A stretch of 48,608 nucleotides of DNA from Prochlorococcus marinus bv. HNLC1. GTDB taxonomy: Bacteria > Cyanobacteriota > Cyanobacteriia > PCC-6307 > Cyanobiaceae. The notes under the pieces were generated by a model. It was given only the letters and a program-made list of their open reading frames with translations. It had not been told where the DNA came from and made no database searches. The stretch's first letter is position 1, and every line of letters begins with the position of its first letter. A program made the translations under genes and the position numbers. Positions 41,040-48,608 of this stretch are shown piece after piece. The stretch lies in the NCBI GenBank assembly GCA_000218705.1, contig GL947594.1, positions 1,402,876-1,451,483 on the forward strand, read 5' to 3'.

Positions 41040-42307
41040 TTTTTTCTTAAAGATATTGATCTTTTTAATGTTGAGAGTGCAATTCCTACAAATATAAAAT
41101 TAACGAATAATGATGTCCTGCCATAACTCATAAATGGTAAGGGAATCCCTGTCACAGGACCTAAGCCTATTGTCATATATATATTAATTATTATTTGAAA
41201 TAGAAAAATAGAGGTAATTCCAATTACTAATAATGACTCAAAATCAGTTCTAGCATTTTTAGCAATTCTCAATAAAAAAATTATGAAAATTAAGAATAAT
41301 GAGACTATAAATATAGATCCGACAAAACCCATCTCTTCTCCTGCTGCGCTAAAAATAAAATCTGTATGTTGTTCTGGGATGAATTGCAAATTTGTTAACT
41401 TACCTTTTAAAAGACCAGTACCAAATAATCCACCTGAGCCAATCCCAATTTTACTTTGCAACAAGTGATAGCCTCCACCTAAAGGATCTCGACCAGGATC
41501 AAGAAAAAGAATTAATCGATCTTTTTGATATCCTTTCAACACAAATTCCCATAGAAATGGAGTAATTTGAGCGACAAATCCATGAAATATAACTACCAAA
41601 AAAGTAGCTATTTTTTTTGCTTTAAAGGATTTAAAAGCTAAAAATCCCATGAGTGGGATCCAAAAAATTAATATGTTGGAATAAGTAAAAGAAAATAATG
41701 CTGTTAATAAACAACAAGTAAAAATTAATATCCATTCAATTGGCATTTGCGCCCAATAGAGCATCACCAAGAAACAAAATATCAAAACTAATGAGGTACC
41801 TAAATCAGGTTGTAAGAATATTAATATCCAAGGTAATAAAACAATTATAAGAGGAGTAAGTAGATCTCTAAAAGAACAAATTGTTTTTTTTTCAAGTACT
41901 GCAGCCAATGAAAATACTGTAGTTAATTTTGCAATTTCTGAAGGTTGAAAAGTAAAAAAACCTAGACCAAGCCATCTTTGCGCACCATAGTTTGAAATAC
42001 CAATAAAGTAAATTAAGACTAAAGATAAAAGTGATAAAAAATAAAATGGAATGATAAATTTTTTAAATTTCTCAAGAGGGATATACGAGATCATAATTGC
42101 TATAAAATAACCAATAAATCCTGAAAAGATATGTTTAGATGAGTCATTATATGTAGTTTGTTTCTGAATACTAAAAATTAAAATACTTGAAATTAAAACC
42201 AAAATTAAAGGTATTATTGTTATTGGCGAGGTAAAAATATGAATATCATTATTTCTTTTAAAGTTAATAAATTTTCTTTTCTTCAAGATTGAGGTACTCT
42301 CAAACAT
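41036..42307 (-). CDS. rodA: Rod shape-determining protein RodA
   Basis: SEDS-family glycosyltransferase for lateral peptidoglycan synthesis, 423 residues with many membrane segments. The conserved ISNYGAQRWLGLGFFTFQPSEIAK, LQPDLGTSLV, the TDFIFSAAGEEMGF loop and GLGPVTGIPLPFMSYG are present. RodA fits better than FtsW on sequence impression; FtsW is the alternative. It overlaps mrp by one base at the start and the kinase gene by 4 bp at the end. Confidence 0.9.
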   Translation of the reverse strand: MFESTSILKKRKFINFKRNNDIHIFTSPITIIPLILVLISSILIFSIQKQTTYNDSSKHIFSGFIGYFIAIMISYIPLEKFKKFIIPFYFLSLLSLVLIYFIGISNYGAQRWLGLGFFTFQPSEIAKLTTVFSLAAVLEKKTICSFRDLLTPLIIVLLPWILIFLQPDLGTSLVLIFCFLVMLYWAQMPIEWILIFTCCLLTALFSFTYSNILIFWIPLMGFLAFKSFKAKKIATFLVVIFHGFVAQITPFLWEFVLKGYQKDRLILFLDPGRDPLGGGYHLLQSKIGIGSGGLFGTGLLKGKLTNLQFIPEQHTDFIFSAAGEEMGFVGSIFIVSLFLIFIIFLLRIAKNARTDFESLLVIGITSIFLFQIIINIYMTIGLGPVTGIPLPFMSYGRTSLFVNFIFVGIALSTLKRSISLRKK

Positions 42308-43371
42308 TAACTTTTAAATTTATTTTGAATTAATGATGCTAATTCTTTAAATTTAATTGAGCTATTTGTATTTGGATCACTTATAGCTATAGGAATTCCT
42401 AAATTGCTCTCTCTGACGACAGGCATTTCAATTGGAATTTTGGCAAGAAGAGGTAATTGGTTTTCTTCTGCTAAAAGTTGACCTCCTCCATTACCAAATA
42501 TTTCATATGTTTTATCTGGCTGATCTGGTGGAATAAAAACAGACATATTTTCTACAACCCCGAGTAAAGGTACACCTAATTGCTTAAACATTGCCAAACC
42601 TCTGCGAGAATCTTGAAGTGAAACCTTTTGAGGAGTAGTTACAATTATTGCACCCCCTATTGGTACAGATTGTGCTAGTGAGATTTGAGCATCGCCTGTG
42701 CCCGGAGGTAAATCAATAATTAAAAAATCCAAATCATTCCATTCAACTTGATACAAAAATTGTCTAATAATACTATTTAACATAGGTCCTCTCCAAATAA
42801 CAGGTTGTCCTTCCTCAATCAAAAAACCCATTGAAACAATCGAAATTCCAAATTTCACAATAGGTATTAATCTTTGATCATTTCCACTCCCATGAACTTT
42901 AGGATTCTCATCAGACACACCAAGCATTGAAGGAGTATTAGGACCATATATGTCAGCATCTAAAAGACCTGTCTTTAAACCTAATTTTGCCAAGGAACAA
43001 GCTAAATTTACTGCAATTGTACTTTTACCTACACCTCCTTTACCACTACTCACTGCAATTACTTGCTTTATACCTTTAATACTTTGCAATTGAGGAGAAT
43101 TATTTTCATCATTATTTGATTGAGCCGCACTATTATCTAATTCAATCTGTACATCTTCAATATCAGGAAAGTTGAGTAATATTTTTCTTGCTTCTTGAAC
43201 TATTCTATCTCTCTGGGAATTTGCATAAGATGGTAATGCTAAAGTAATAATCGATCTTGGAACTGCAACCCTAACGTTTTTTATCCAACCCAACTCAATA
43301 ACATTTTTTTGGGAACCAGTATCAAGTATCTTCGACAAGGCTTGATTCGCTTCTTCAACAGTTGTCATCAA
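42307..43371 (-). CDS. mrp: Mrp/ApbC-type iron-sulfur carrier ATPase
   Basis: P-loop ATPase of the Mrp family involved in iron-sulfur cluster handling; 354 residues. An N-terminal DUF59-like domain (about 1-85) precedes the deviant Walker A SSGKGGVGKST at 109-119, with LLDADIYGPNTPSMLG and DFLIIDLPPGTGD following. The C-terminal CxxC found in many relatives is absent (ENMSVFIPPDQPDK). It is divergent from hemF. Confidence 0.92.
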   Translation of the reverse strand: MMTTVEEANQALSKILDTGSQKNVIELGWIKNVRVAVPRSIITLALPSYANSQRDRIVQEARKILLNFPDIEDVQIELDNSAAQSNNDENNSPQLQSIKGIKQVIAVSSGKGGVGKSTIAVNLACSLAKLGLKTGLLDADIYGPNTPSMLGVSDENPKVHGSGNDQRLIPIVKFGISIVSMGFLIEEGQPVIWRGPMLNSIIRQFLYQVEWNDLDFLIIDLPPGTGDAQISLAQSVPIGGAIIVTTPQKVSLQDSRRGLAMFKQLGVPLLGVVENMSVFIPPDQPDKTYEIFGNGGGQLLAEENQLPLLAKIPIEMPVVRESNLGIPIAISDPNTNSSIKFKELASLIQNKFKS

Positions 43372-43519
43372 AATTCTGAATACTTTTTATAAGTTAGCCG
43401 ACACTACAATAGAATTAGAACTAAGCCGAACTGACAAATAATGAGAAAATCCCCCCTTAATAAATTATAAGGGTAAACTCTAAATTGATCAAAAATTACG
43501 AAATTAACAAAGAAAATTG

Positions 43520-44548
43520 ATGACAAATAAACCTCCTCACAAATCAAGAGAAAAAGTTAAAGAACTCTTACTGAATTTACAAGAAAATATTTGTAATGGT
43601 TTAGAAAAACTAGATGGCCAGGAAAAATTTAATCGAGAATCTTGGATTAGACCTGAAGGAGGAGGGGGTATATCAAAAGTTTTAAAGAATGGTTTAGTAT
43701 TTGAACAAGCTGGAGTAAATTTTTCAGAGGTCTACGGCAAACAATTACCAGAATCAATAATATCCCAAAGACCAGAAGCGAAAGGACATGAATGGTTTGC
43801 AACTGGTACATCTATGGTCTTGCATCCTCGAAATCCTTTTATACCAACCGTTCATCTAAATTACAGATATTTTGAAGCTGGACCTGTCTGGTGGTTTGGA
43901 GGAGGAGCTGATCTTACCCCCTTTTACCCATATCTTTCAGATGTGAAAAATTTTCATAAGAAACACCTTGATGCTTGTAATAAAATCAATATTAATCTTC
44001 ATAAAGTTTTTAAACCATGGTGTGATGAATATTTTTACTTAAAACATAGAAAAGAATCTAGAGGTATCGGAGGAATTTTTTATGATTACCAAGATGGGTC
44101 AGGAGAAATTTATAAAGGTAATAATCAGAATGGCGATGCTAATAGAATATCTAAAGAAATTGGTGAGATAAATTTGAGTTGGGAAGATTTATATCTTCTA
44201 GCAGAAAATTGCGGAAATGCATTCCTACCTGCATATGAACCAATTGTCCTTAAAAGAATAAACCACCCTTACTCTGAAGATGAGAGAGAATTTCAATTAT
44301 ATAGAAGAGGAAGATATGTAGAATTTAATTTGGTTTGGGACAGAGGTACCATCTTTGGCTTACAAACTAATGGTCGAACAGAATCAATTCTAATGTCGCT
44401 ACCTCCCCTAGCAAGATGGGAATATGGACATAATTCTATAAAGAATTCTAGAGAAGATTTATTGACAAAAATCTTTACTAAACCTCAAGATTGGTTGAAC
44501 GATATTGATTTAGAAAAATATTGTAAAGAAAAAAATATCTATGATTAA
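43520..44548 (+). CDS. hemF: Coproporphyrinogen III oxidase, oxygen-dependent
   Basis: Oxidative decarboxylation to protoporphyrinogen IX on the haem/chlorophyll pathway. The protein is 342 residues from the ATG at 43520 (a TTG one codon upstream is also possible). Signature stretches are [43 protein letters not shown] and [12 protein letters not shown]. It converges with the CCB-like gene, with 3 bp between stops. Confidence 0.97.
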   Translation: MTNKPPHKSREKVKELLLNLQENICNGLEKLDGQEKFNRESWIRPEGGGGISKVLKNGLVFEQAGVNFSEVYGKQLPESIISQRPEAKGHEWFATGTSMVLHPRNPFIPTVHLNYRYFEAGPVWWFGGGADLTPFYPYLSDVKNFHKKHLDACNKININLHKVFKPWCDEYFYLKHRKESRGIGGIFYDYQDGSGEIYKGNNQNGDANRISKEIGEINLSWEDLYLLAENCGNAFLPAYEPIVLKRINHPYSEDEREFQLYRRGRYVEFNLVWDRGTIFGLQTNGRTESILMSLPPLARWEYGHNSIKNSREDLLTKIFTKPQDWLNDIDLEKYCKEKNIYD

Positions 44549-44551
44549 AAA

Positions 44552-45109
44552 TCATATAGGAGTCTTAAATAATGAGCCATCACTCTTCAATTCTAATTTA
44601 TCTTTAAGGTCGTTTTCAAAAGCTATTAATTCATCTCTGTGAGCGCTTAGTCTTAATTGTGTAGATTTTATTTGATTTTCATTAATTAATTTAAATTCAA
44701 ATATTTCTTCTCTTTGCGAATTTTTAAAGTATACAAAACCAGATATTGGACCTCCAACTAAACCGAGAAGAATAGGCCACCAATTTAATACTGGATAAAT
44801 TTGAACAAGAACCAAGCCCAATGAGCATGAACCTAAACAGCCTAATATTGATAAAAAAATCGCTAAAGACTTACTAGAAACAACTTGACCTTTAAAAGTT
44901 AGAATTTTCTTTTCAGAATTAACTTTTATTTGCTGCCAACCTCTTGCTTTAAGCCAATTAGAAACTTCATTTAATACCTCAATAGGTTGTTTAGAAGAAG
45001 AAATATCTATCATTGTAGTCCTATCTTTACTTGATGCTTTCAGAAAAAAAATTAAACCAATAGCTAAAAGTATCGTTAACAGTAATGTAGATCCTAAATA
45101 ATAATTCAT
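44552..45109 (-). CDS. CCB2/CCB4-like cofactor-assembly protein of complex C
   Basis: 185 residues with an N-terminal membrane segment (YLGSTLLLTILLAIGLIFFL) and two more near the middle (LAIFLSILGCLGSCSLGLVLV, WWPILLGLVGGPISGFVYF). The layout and the WLKARGWQQI segment fit cyanobacterial homologues of the CCB2/CCB4 proteins that help attach haem ci to cytochrome b6. Assignment is by overall pattern, so family membership is likely but not certain. Confidence 0.65.
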   Translation of the reverse strand: MNYYLGSTLLLTILLAIGLIFFLKASSKDRTTMIDISSSKQPIEVLNEVSNWLKARGWQQIKVNSEKKILTFKGQVVSSKSLAIFLSILGCLGSCSLGLVLVQIYPVLNWWPILLGLVGGPISGFVYFKNSQREEIFEFKLINENQIKSTQLRLSAHRDELIAFENDLKDKLELKSDGSLFKTPI

Positions 45110-45253
45110 TTAAAAATATTTCTACAAATTAAAAATCTAGATAAATATAGCATGAACTTTTATCATGAGTTCTGCATTAACAGATCAACATTCAACGAAA
45201 ATCTAAACACTTATAATTTATTATCAATATATACTAAAAAAATTGTTTTAAAG

Positions 45254-45898
45254 ATGATCAAAAACGACATTTACTCAGAAGAAATAAGTTTTTGTGAGAA
45301 TGATCTTACAGAAGAATTATTTAACGCATATAAAAGCTCAAAATATTTAGCAGTCGATACTGAAGCGATGGGTCTTTACCATGGGAGAGATAGATTATGT
45401 CTTGTACAAATTTGTAATGAGTCAAATTTGACATCATGTATAAAAATTGAGATTGGGAGTCGAAAAGCTGCAAGAATTCAAAATTTACTTGAAGATAAAA
45501 AAATAATGAAAATTTTTCATTATGCAAGATTTGATGTTGCTGCTTTGAAATGCAATCTTACAATTGAAACTCAAAATATATTCTGTACTAAAATTGCTAG
45601 TAAACTTGCACGTACTTATACCAATAAACATGGTCTAAAAGATTTAATCAATGAACTCTTAGGCATTGAACTTGACAAATCATCTCAAAGCAGTGATTGG
45701 GGCAATGAAGAAAATTTATCTCAAGATCAGATAAATTATGCCGCTAATGATGTCAAGTATTTAATAAAGGCTATGGAAAAATTAACTTTAATCTTAAAGA
45801 GAGAGAAGAGATATGAGATCGCTCAGAAATGTTTCACTGCTATTCCTATTCACTCTGAATTGGATATTCAACATTTTATAAATATTTTTGAACATTAA
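45254..45898 (+). CDS. rnd: Ribonuclease D-like 3'-5' exonuclease
   Basis: DEDDy exonuclease of about 214 residues. Motif I is AVDTEAMGL, motif II is around FHYARFDVAALK, and motif III is YAANDVKYL, with the tyrosine four before the catalytic aspartate. The HRDC domain of E. coli RNase D is absent, as in other short cyanobacterial forms. The ATG at 45254 is chosen because conserved-looking sequence starts there; the frame stays open to an ATG at 45152. It converges with the 88-residue gene. Confidence 0.88.
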   Translation: MIKNDIYSEEISFCENDLTEELFNAYKSSKYLAVDTEAMGLYHGRDRLCLVQICNESNLTSCIKIEIGSRKAARIQNLLEDKKIMKIFHYARFDVAALKCNLTIETQNIFCTKIASKLARTYTNKHGLKDLINELLGIELDKSSQSSDWGNEENLSQDQINYAANDVKYLIKAMEKLTLILKREKRYEIAQKCFTAIPIHSELDIQHFINIFEH

Positions 45899-45902
45899 TT
45901 AT

Positions 45903-46169
45903 TTAATCTTCAACTAAAAAATTATCATCATTATTTAATGATTCCATAAGTTCATCAAATAGTTGAACTGATCCCACTCCCTGAGAATTCTCTTTCTTAC
46001 ATAATTCAAGAACATCAGAAGCAATCTTTCGTTTTTCTTCAATGGTTTTTAAACTTTGTTGAGAAATCTGAATTTCTACTTTTTTCTTTGCAGAAGATAA
46101 ACTTATACTCATTTCACATGCTATCTTTGCACATATTTTTAGATATTCACGATCATTAATTGGATACAT
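45903..46169 (-). CDS. Small hypothetical protein, 88 residues
   Basis: Not recognised. It is mostly helical by eye and highly charged, with lysine-rich KKKVEIQISQQSLKTIEEKRKIASDVLELCKKE and an acidic C-terminus (SLNNDDNFLVED). There is no signal peptide or membrane span. It lies between convergent rnd and the LpxB-related gene, 35 bp downstream of the latter's stop. Confidence 0.7.
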   Translation of the reverse strand: MYPINDREYLKICAKIACEMSISLSSAKKKVEIQISQQSLKTIEEKRKIASDVLELCKKENSQGVGSVQLFDELMESLNNDDNFLVED

Positions 46170-46204
46170 AGAAGAGCTCTTATTTCTTCAATAATACTTT
46201 ATTA

Positions 46205-47506
46205 TTACTTCAATTTTGAAGTAATAAAATCTGCGATTATTTTACTAGCACCTGGAGCACCCATTCTCTCTTTACCAATCTGTCCTTGACGAACTCTAAA
46301 TTTTTTATTTTCTAGAAGATAAAGTAGTTTTTCATGAAAAATATCCTTACTCTCACATAGGGACACGCTTCCTCCTAACAATCTTTGTTGCCGCTTTGCA
46401 AAAGATTTTGTAAATTGTGGACCTTTCCCTGGTAATGATAAAGCTGGAATACCTAAACCACAAATTTGCTCTGTAGCAGTTCCCGCATTGGCTAGCCCAA
46501 CTTGTGCTAAAGAGGCCCAATTATTAAATTTGTTTTTTCCTAAAAGAAGAGTCATTTTATTCTTTAACCAAACAGATTCTTCTCCAAGAGAAAAAGAAGA
46601 AGATTTGTTTCTAAAAAATTGATATTTTATTATTTGTTTTTCAACCTCAAATAAATTTGCATTTGAACTTAAAGGAATAAAAATTAAACATTTTCTTGGG
46701 AAGTCAAAATCATTTAAATAAGCCAAGAAAATATCTAAGTTATTAAATGCTTCAGGGAAGCGACTACCTATTAATAAAATAATCTTTGTATAGTTTTCAT
46801 TAATATCCTTATCTATCATCTTATCTGGAAGAAAGTCCATCATTGGATTACCAAAAAATTGAGCATCAATTCTTTTACTCTTTAAATTTTTTGATGTTAT
46901 TTCATCTCTTACAATTACAAATTTACATAAATTAGATTTCATTATATACATTTCCCATGGATCCCATTCAGAGCCTTTTAATTTATGGTAGAAATCAGAA
47001 ATTGAGTTTCCTGGTCCACTCATCCAGGTATAGTCGCTTTTCGGAGTACCTATAAATCCAAAATCACATTTAGAACTCCAAGCATAAAACAAAGGGAGTA
47101 AATCTCCAATAGCTAAAACTTGATAGTCTTTCGGCTTTTTAATTAACTCTAACCAATTCTTAAATAGGTAAATAAGCATCCCTTCTTTTAAGTCACTCCA
47201 AAATCCTTTGAAACTTTGATTACTAAAACCTCCACTAGGCAATACCTTCTGAAAACCAATTTTAGTGATCTTTTGAGATGTTAAATTATCAAAAATCCTC
47301 CCATCTCCAACCAATGGCATTACTTCAATATTATTAAATTTTCTCAATGATAATAATTCTTTAATAATTAAAGACGCTATTACATCTTCTCCATGTCCAT
47401 TAGAAATAATTAGTAAAGAATTAGACTTTCTACTGTTAGGATATTTAAGATGAGTTGATAAATCTTTTTCGGCGGCATGGCCAAGTGGTAAGGCAGAGGA
47501 TTGCAA
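46205..47506 (-). CDS. LpxB-related glycosyltransferase
   Basis: About 420 residues of the lipid-A-disaccharide-synthase-related cyanobacterial family. The N-terminal LLIISNGHGEDVIASLIIKEL and the C-terminal GLANAGTATEQICGLGIPALSLPGKGPQF are typical. The conserved part begins near 47420, but no ATG, GTG or TTG lies between there and the tRNA-Cys. The only in-frame start is a TTG at 47506, inside the tRNA on the opposite strand. The true start is therefore unclear; a start-region indel, as in recF, is possible. Substrate unknown. Confidence 0.8.
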   Translation of the reverse strand: MQSSALPLGHAAEKDLSTHLKYPNSRKSNSLLIISNGHGEDVIASLIIKELLSLRKFNNIEVMPLVGDGRIFDNLTSQKITKIGFQKVLPSGGFSNQSFKGFWSDLKEGMLIYLFKNWLELIKKPKDYQVLAIGDLLPLFYAWSSKCDFGFIGTPKSDYTWMSGPGNSISDFYHKLKGSEWDPWEMYIMKSNLCKFVIVRDEITSKNLKSKRIDAQFFGNPMMDFLPDKMIDKDINENYTKIILLIGSRFPEAFNNLDIFLAYLNDFDFPRKCLIFIPLSSNANLFEVEKQIIKYQFFRNKSSSFSLGEESVWLKNKMTLLLGKNKFNNWASLAQVGLANAGTATEQICGLGIPALSLPGKGPQFTKSFAKRQQRLLGGSVSLCESKDIFHEKLLYLLENKKFRVRQGQIGKERMGAPGASKIIADFITSKLK

Positions 47507-47541
47507 ATCCTTTATCCCCAGTTCGAATCTGGGTGCCGCCT
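47471..47541 (+). tRNA. tRNA-Cys (anticodon GCA)
   Basis: 71 nt. The acceptor GGCGGCA pairs with TGCCGCC and the discriminator is T. The D-arm is GCCAAGTGGTAAGGC, the anticodon loop TTGCAAA gives GCA, and the T-arm is CCAGTTCGAATCTGG. CCA is not encoded. Its T-arm and acceptor 3' part, plus downstream DNA, are duplicated at 48305-48404. Confidence 0.97.
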
Positions 47542-47618
47542 TTTTAATTTTACAACATATTTCGCTATAAACCGTTCCAAGAACTGAAGTTTTGAGTAAC
47601 GGTTGTTATATTTCAAAT
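47520..47618 (+). repeat. Direct repeat copy 1: tRNA-Cys 3' end plus flank
   Basis: Begins in the T-loop (AGTTCGAATCTGGGTGCC, exact in both copies) and continues about 77 bp past the tRNA, including TTCCAAGAACTGAAGTTTTG. The second copy, 785 bp to the right, agrees at roughly 85-90% of positions by eye with one gap. Starting at the T-arm is usual for tRNA-targeted attachment sites. Confidence 0.85.
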
Positions 47619-48304
47619 GCTTTTTAATGGTAGGAAAACGGTAGGAAAATAGATCGAATTTTTCGCCATTTCCATTGCTATTGTTATTTTCCTATCTTTT
47701 AATTTAAAAATCAAATTTCTATATTATTTAATTAAATATAAATATTAAAATGGGAGAGCATATCCTAAAGATGCATTAAGATTTTTAAACAGGATCATTG
47801 CCACCAGGAAGTGATTCATATTGTCTTAAATATCTCATAACTCTTTTTTGTTTTCTGTAAATAATAAATCCTAAAGGGAAAATAACAATTATAAAGACAC
47901 TCAATCCTAAACCCATAAGGAACACAAGAGCTTCTACTGCATCAACCCAACCTTTACCTTCTCCATATTCTTTATCTAAAAAGAAAAAAGATAAGGCATC
48001 AAGAATAATAGGTCTTTTTTCTTCTTTTCTAAGCATTTTTTTTATTATTTTTTTATATAAATACAATATTTATTAAAGTAAAGACATTTATTAAACCACC
48101 TTTCCTGCCCTAATTTAATGAGAAATTTCATACTTGAATATGAATCGTATCTTAATTAATTAAGAATTTATTTCCTACCTTAAATATAAAGAAATAGGTT
48201 AAAAGAAATAATTAAAACACTTCAGTATTAAGAAAGCGGTAGGAAAATTGATAAAAATATCTTTTAATCTTCAGTTATAGATTGATTTTTATAAAATGAA
48301 ACCT
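47542..48304. mobile_element. Putative miniature tRNA-Cys-linked element
   Basis: DNA between the two copies of the tRNA-Cys repeat. It holds one small membrane-protein ORF, no integrase, and GGTAGGAAAA-like motifs: two in direct tandem at 47629-47650 (11-bp spacing), an inverted ATTTTCCTAT at 47686-47695, an inverted ATTTCCTACCT near 48170, and a direct copy at 48236-48252. The arrangement resembles att and arm-type sites of a tyrosine-recombinase element. Too short to be autonomous; a remnant or satellite is the inference. Confidence 0.5.
47785..48036 (-). CDS. Small single-span membrane protein, hypothetical
   Basis: 83 residues from the ATG at 48036; the frame is open to 48066. A charged N-terminus (LRKEEKRPIILDAL) and YGEGKGWVDAVEAL precede a long hydrophobic span (VFLMGLGLSVFIIVIFPLGFIIY), then a basic RKQKRVMRYLRQYESLPGGNDPV tail. 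Not recognised. It is the only clear ORF inside the tRNA-Cys repeat interval, so it could be element cargo. Confidence 0.6.
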   Translation of the reverse strand: MLRKEEKRPIILDALSFFFLDKEYGEGKGWVDAVEALVFLMGLGLSVFIIVIFPLGFIIYRKQKRVMRYLRQYESLPGGNDPV

Positions 48305-48404
48305 AGTTCGAATCTGGGTGCCACCTTCTTTATTTTTGCAACGTATTTCGCTATAAACTGTTCCAAGAACTGAAGTTTTGAGTAGCGATTTTTGTATTTC
48401 AAAT
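48305..48404 (+). repeat. Direct repeat copy 2: partial tRNA-Cys 3' end plus flank
   Basis: Contains only the T-loop-to-acceptor end of tRNA-Cys; the acceptor reads TGCCACC where the intact gene has TGCCGCC. The downstream flank matches copy 1. GTAGGTGATAA at 48424-48434 follows and resembles the repeat unit beside tRNA-Ser. The rest of 48405-48608 is AT-rich and I see no gene in it. Confidence 0.85.
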
Positions 48405-48608
48405 CTTACATACTGGGAGATAAGTAGGTGATAAGTTTCTGATGAATTATCAGGTCTTTTTGCACTTATTTTATTATCTTATTTTTCGCCCATAGTGAAA
48501 GTTTTCTTTATATTCCTCTAAACACCTTTAAAATTTGCAAATCCTTATAACTAATAATTACCACCGAAAAAATTTTCTTAAGCTTTATATTTACGTTCAA
48601 ATTAGGTA

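Noticed and set aside
48305..48375. Second functional tRNA-Cys gene
   Set aside because: Only the T-arm and acceptor 3' end are present; the D-arm and anticodon arm are missing and the acceptor is mutated.

Overview
The window looks like about 48.6 kb of chromosome from a marine picocyanobacterium, most likely a high-light-adapted Prochlorococcus. The grounds are a very AT-rich sequence, photosynthesis and cyanobacterial genes (psaD, ndhN, ldpA, a CAAD/CURT1-type membrane protein, a CCB-type cytochrome b6f assembly factor, a cyanobacterial DUF2839-type protein), short intergenic gaps and the gene order. The assignment comes from reading proteins and order; no database search was run.

Layout. 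(1) Positions 1-2250: a gene-poor left edge with tandem 12-bp repeats, tRNA-Ser(GCU), alanine racemase alr and a divergent HNH nuclease. (2) 2264-18324, all minus strand: one long translation/transcription cluster. In transcription order it runs rplC-rplD-rplW-rplB-rpsS-rplV-rpsC-rplP-rpmC-rpsQ-rplN-rplX-rplE-rpsH-rplF-rplR-rpsE-rplO-secY-adk-rpmJ-rpsM-rpsK-rpoA-rplQ-truA-rplM-rpsI-rpmE-prfA. (3) 18325-22470: a hairpin-rich divergent region, then ndhN, ldpA, tRNA-Gln(UUG), a HAD-type hydrolase and recA, whose upstream region carries a textbook cyanobacterial LexA box. (4) 22222-36542: mixed housekeeping genes on both strands: a DUF2839-type membrane protein, a degenerate DinG-like helicase, tyrA, a CrtD-like carotenoid oxidoreductase, a fructosamine-kinase-like protein, a CAAD protein, MoeB-rhodanese, a double CobO-like ATPase, larE, speD, recF, tRNA-Arg(CCG), a GNAT-like protein, ppc and a 36-codon ORF coupled to gshA. 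(5) 36539-43371, minus: gshA, trpE, psaD, a divergent histidine kinase, rodA, mrp. (6) 43520-48608: hemF, a CCB-like protein, RNase D, a small conserved-looking protein, an LpxB-related glycosyltransferase, tRNA-Cys(GCA), and a gene-poor right edge. That edge has a ~785-bp interval bounded by a duplicated tRNA-Cys 3' end.

Two signals stand out. First, the right edge looks like a miniature tRNA-linked integration element or scar: an ~100-bp imperfect direct repeat of the tRNA-Cys 3' end plus downstream DNA, one small membrane-protein ORF inside, and several direct and inverted GGTAGGAAAA motifs. Related GTAGG..ATAAAA repeats lie next to tRNA-Ser at the left edge. Second, at least nine otherwise well-preserved genes, including essential rpsI, secY and rplC, are each broken by a single-base insertion or deletion, nearly always in a short homopolymer. 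That pattern points to sequencing or assembly error rather than biology, so the affected genes are annotated here as single genes with a probable artefactual frameshift.

No CRISPR array, rRNA operon, insertion sequence or integrase gene is visible.
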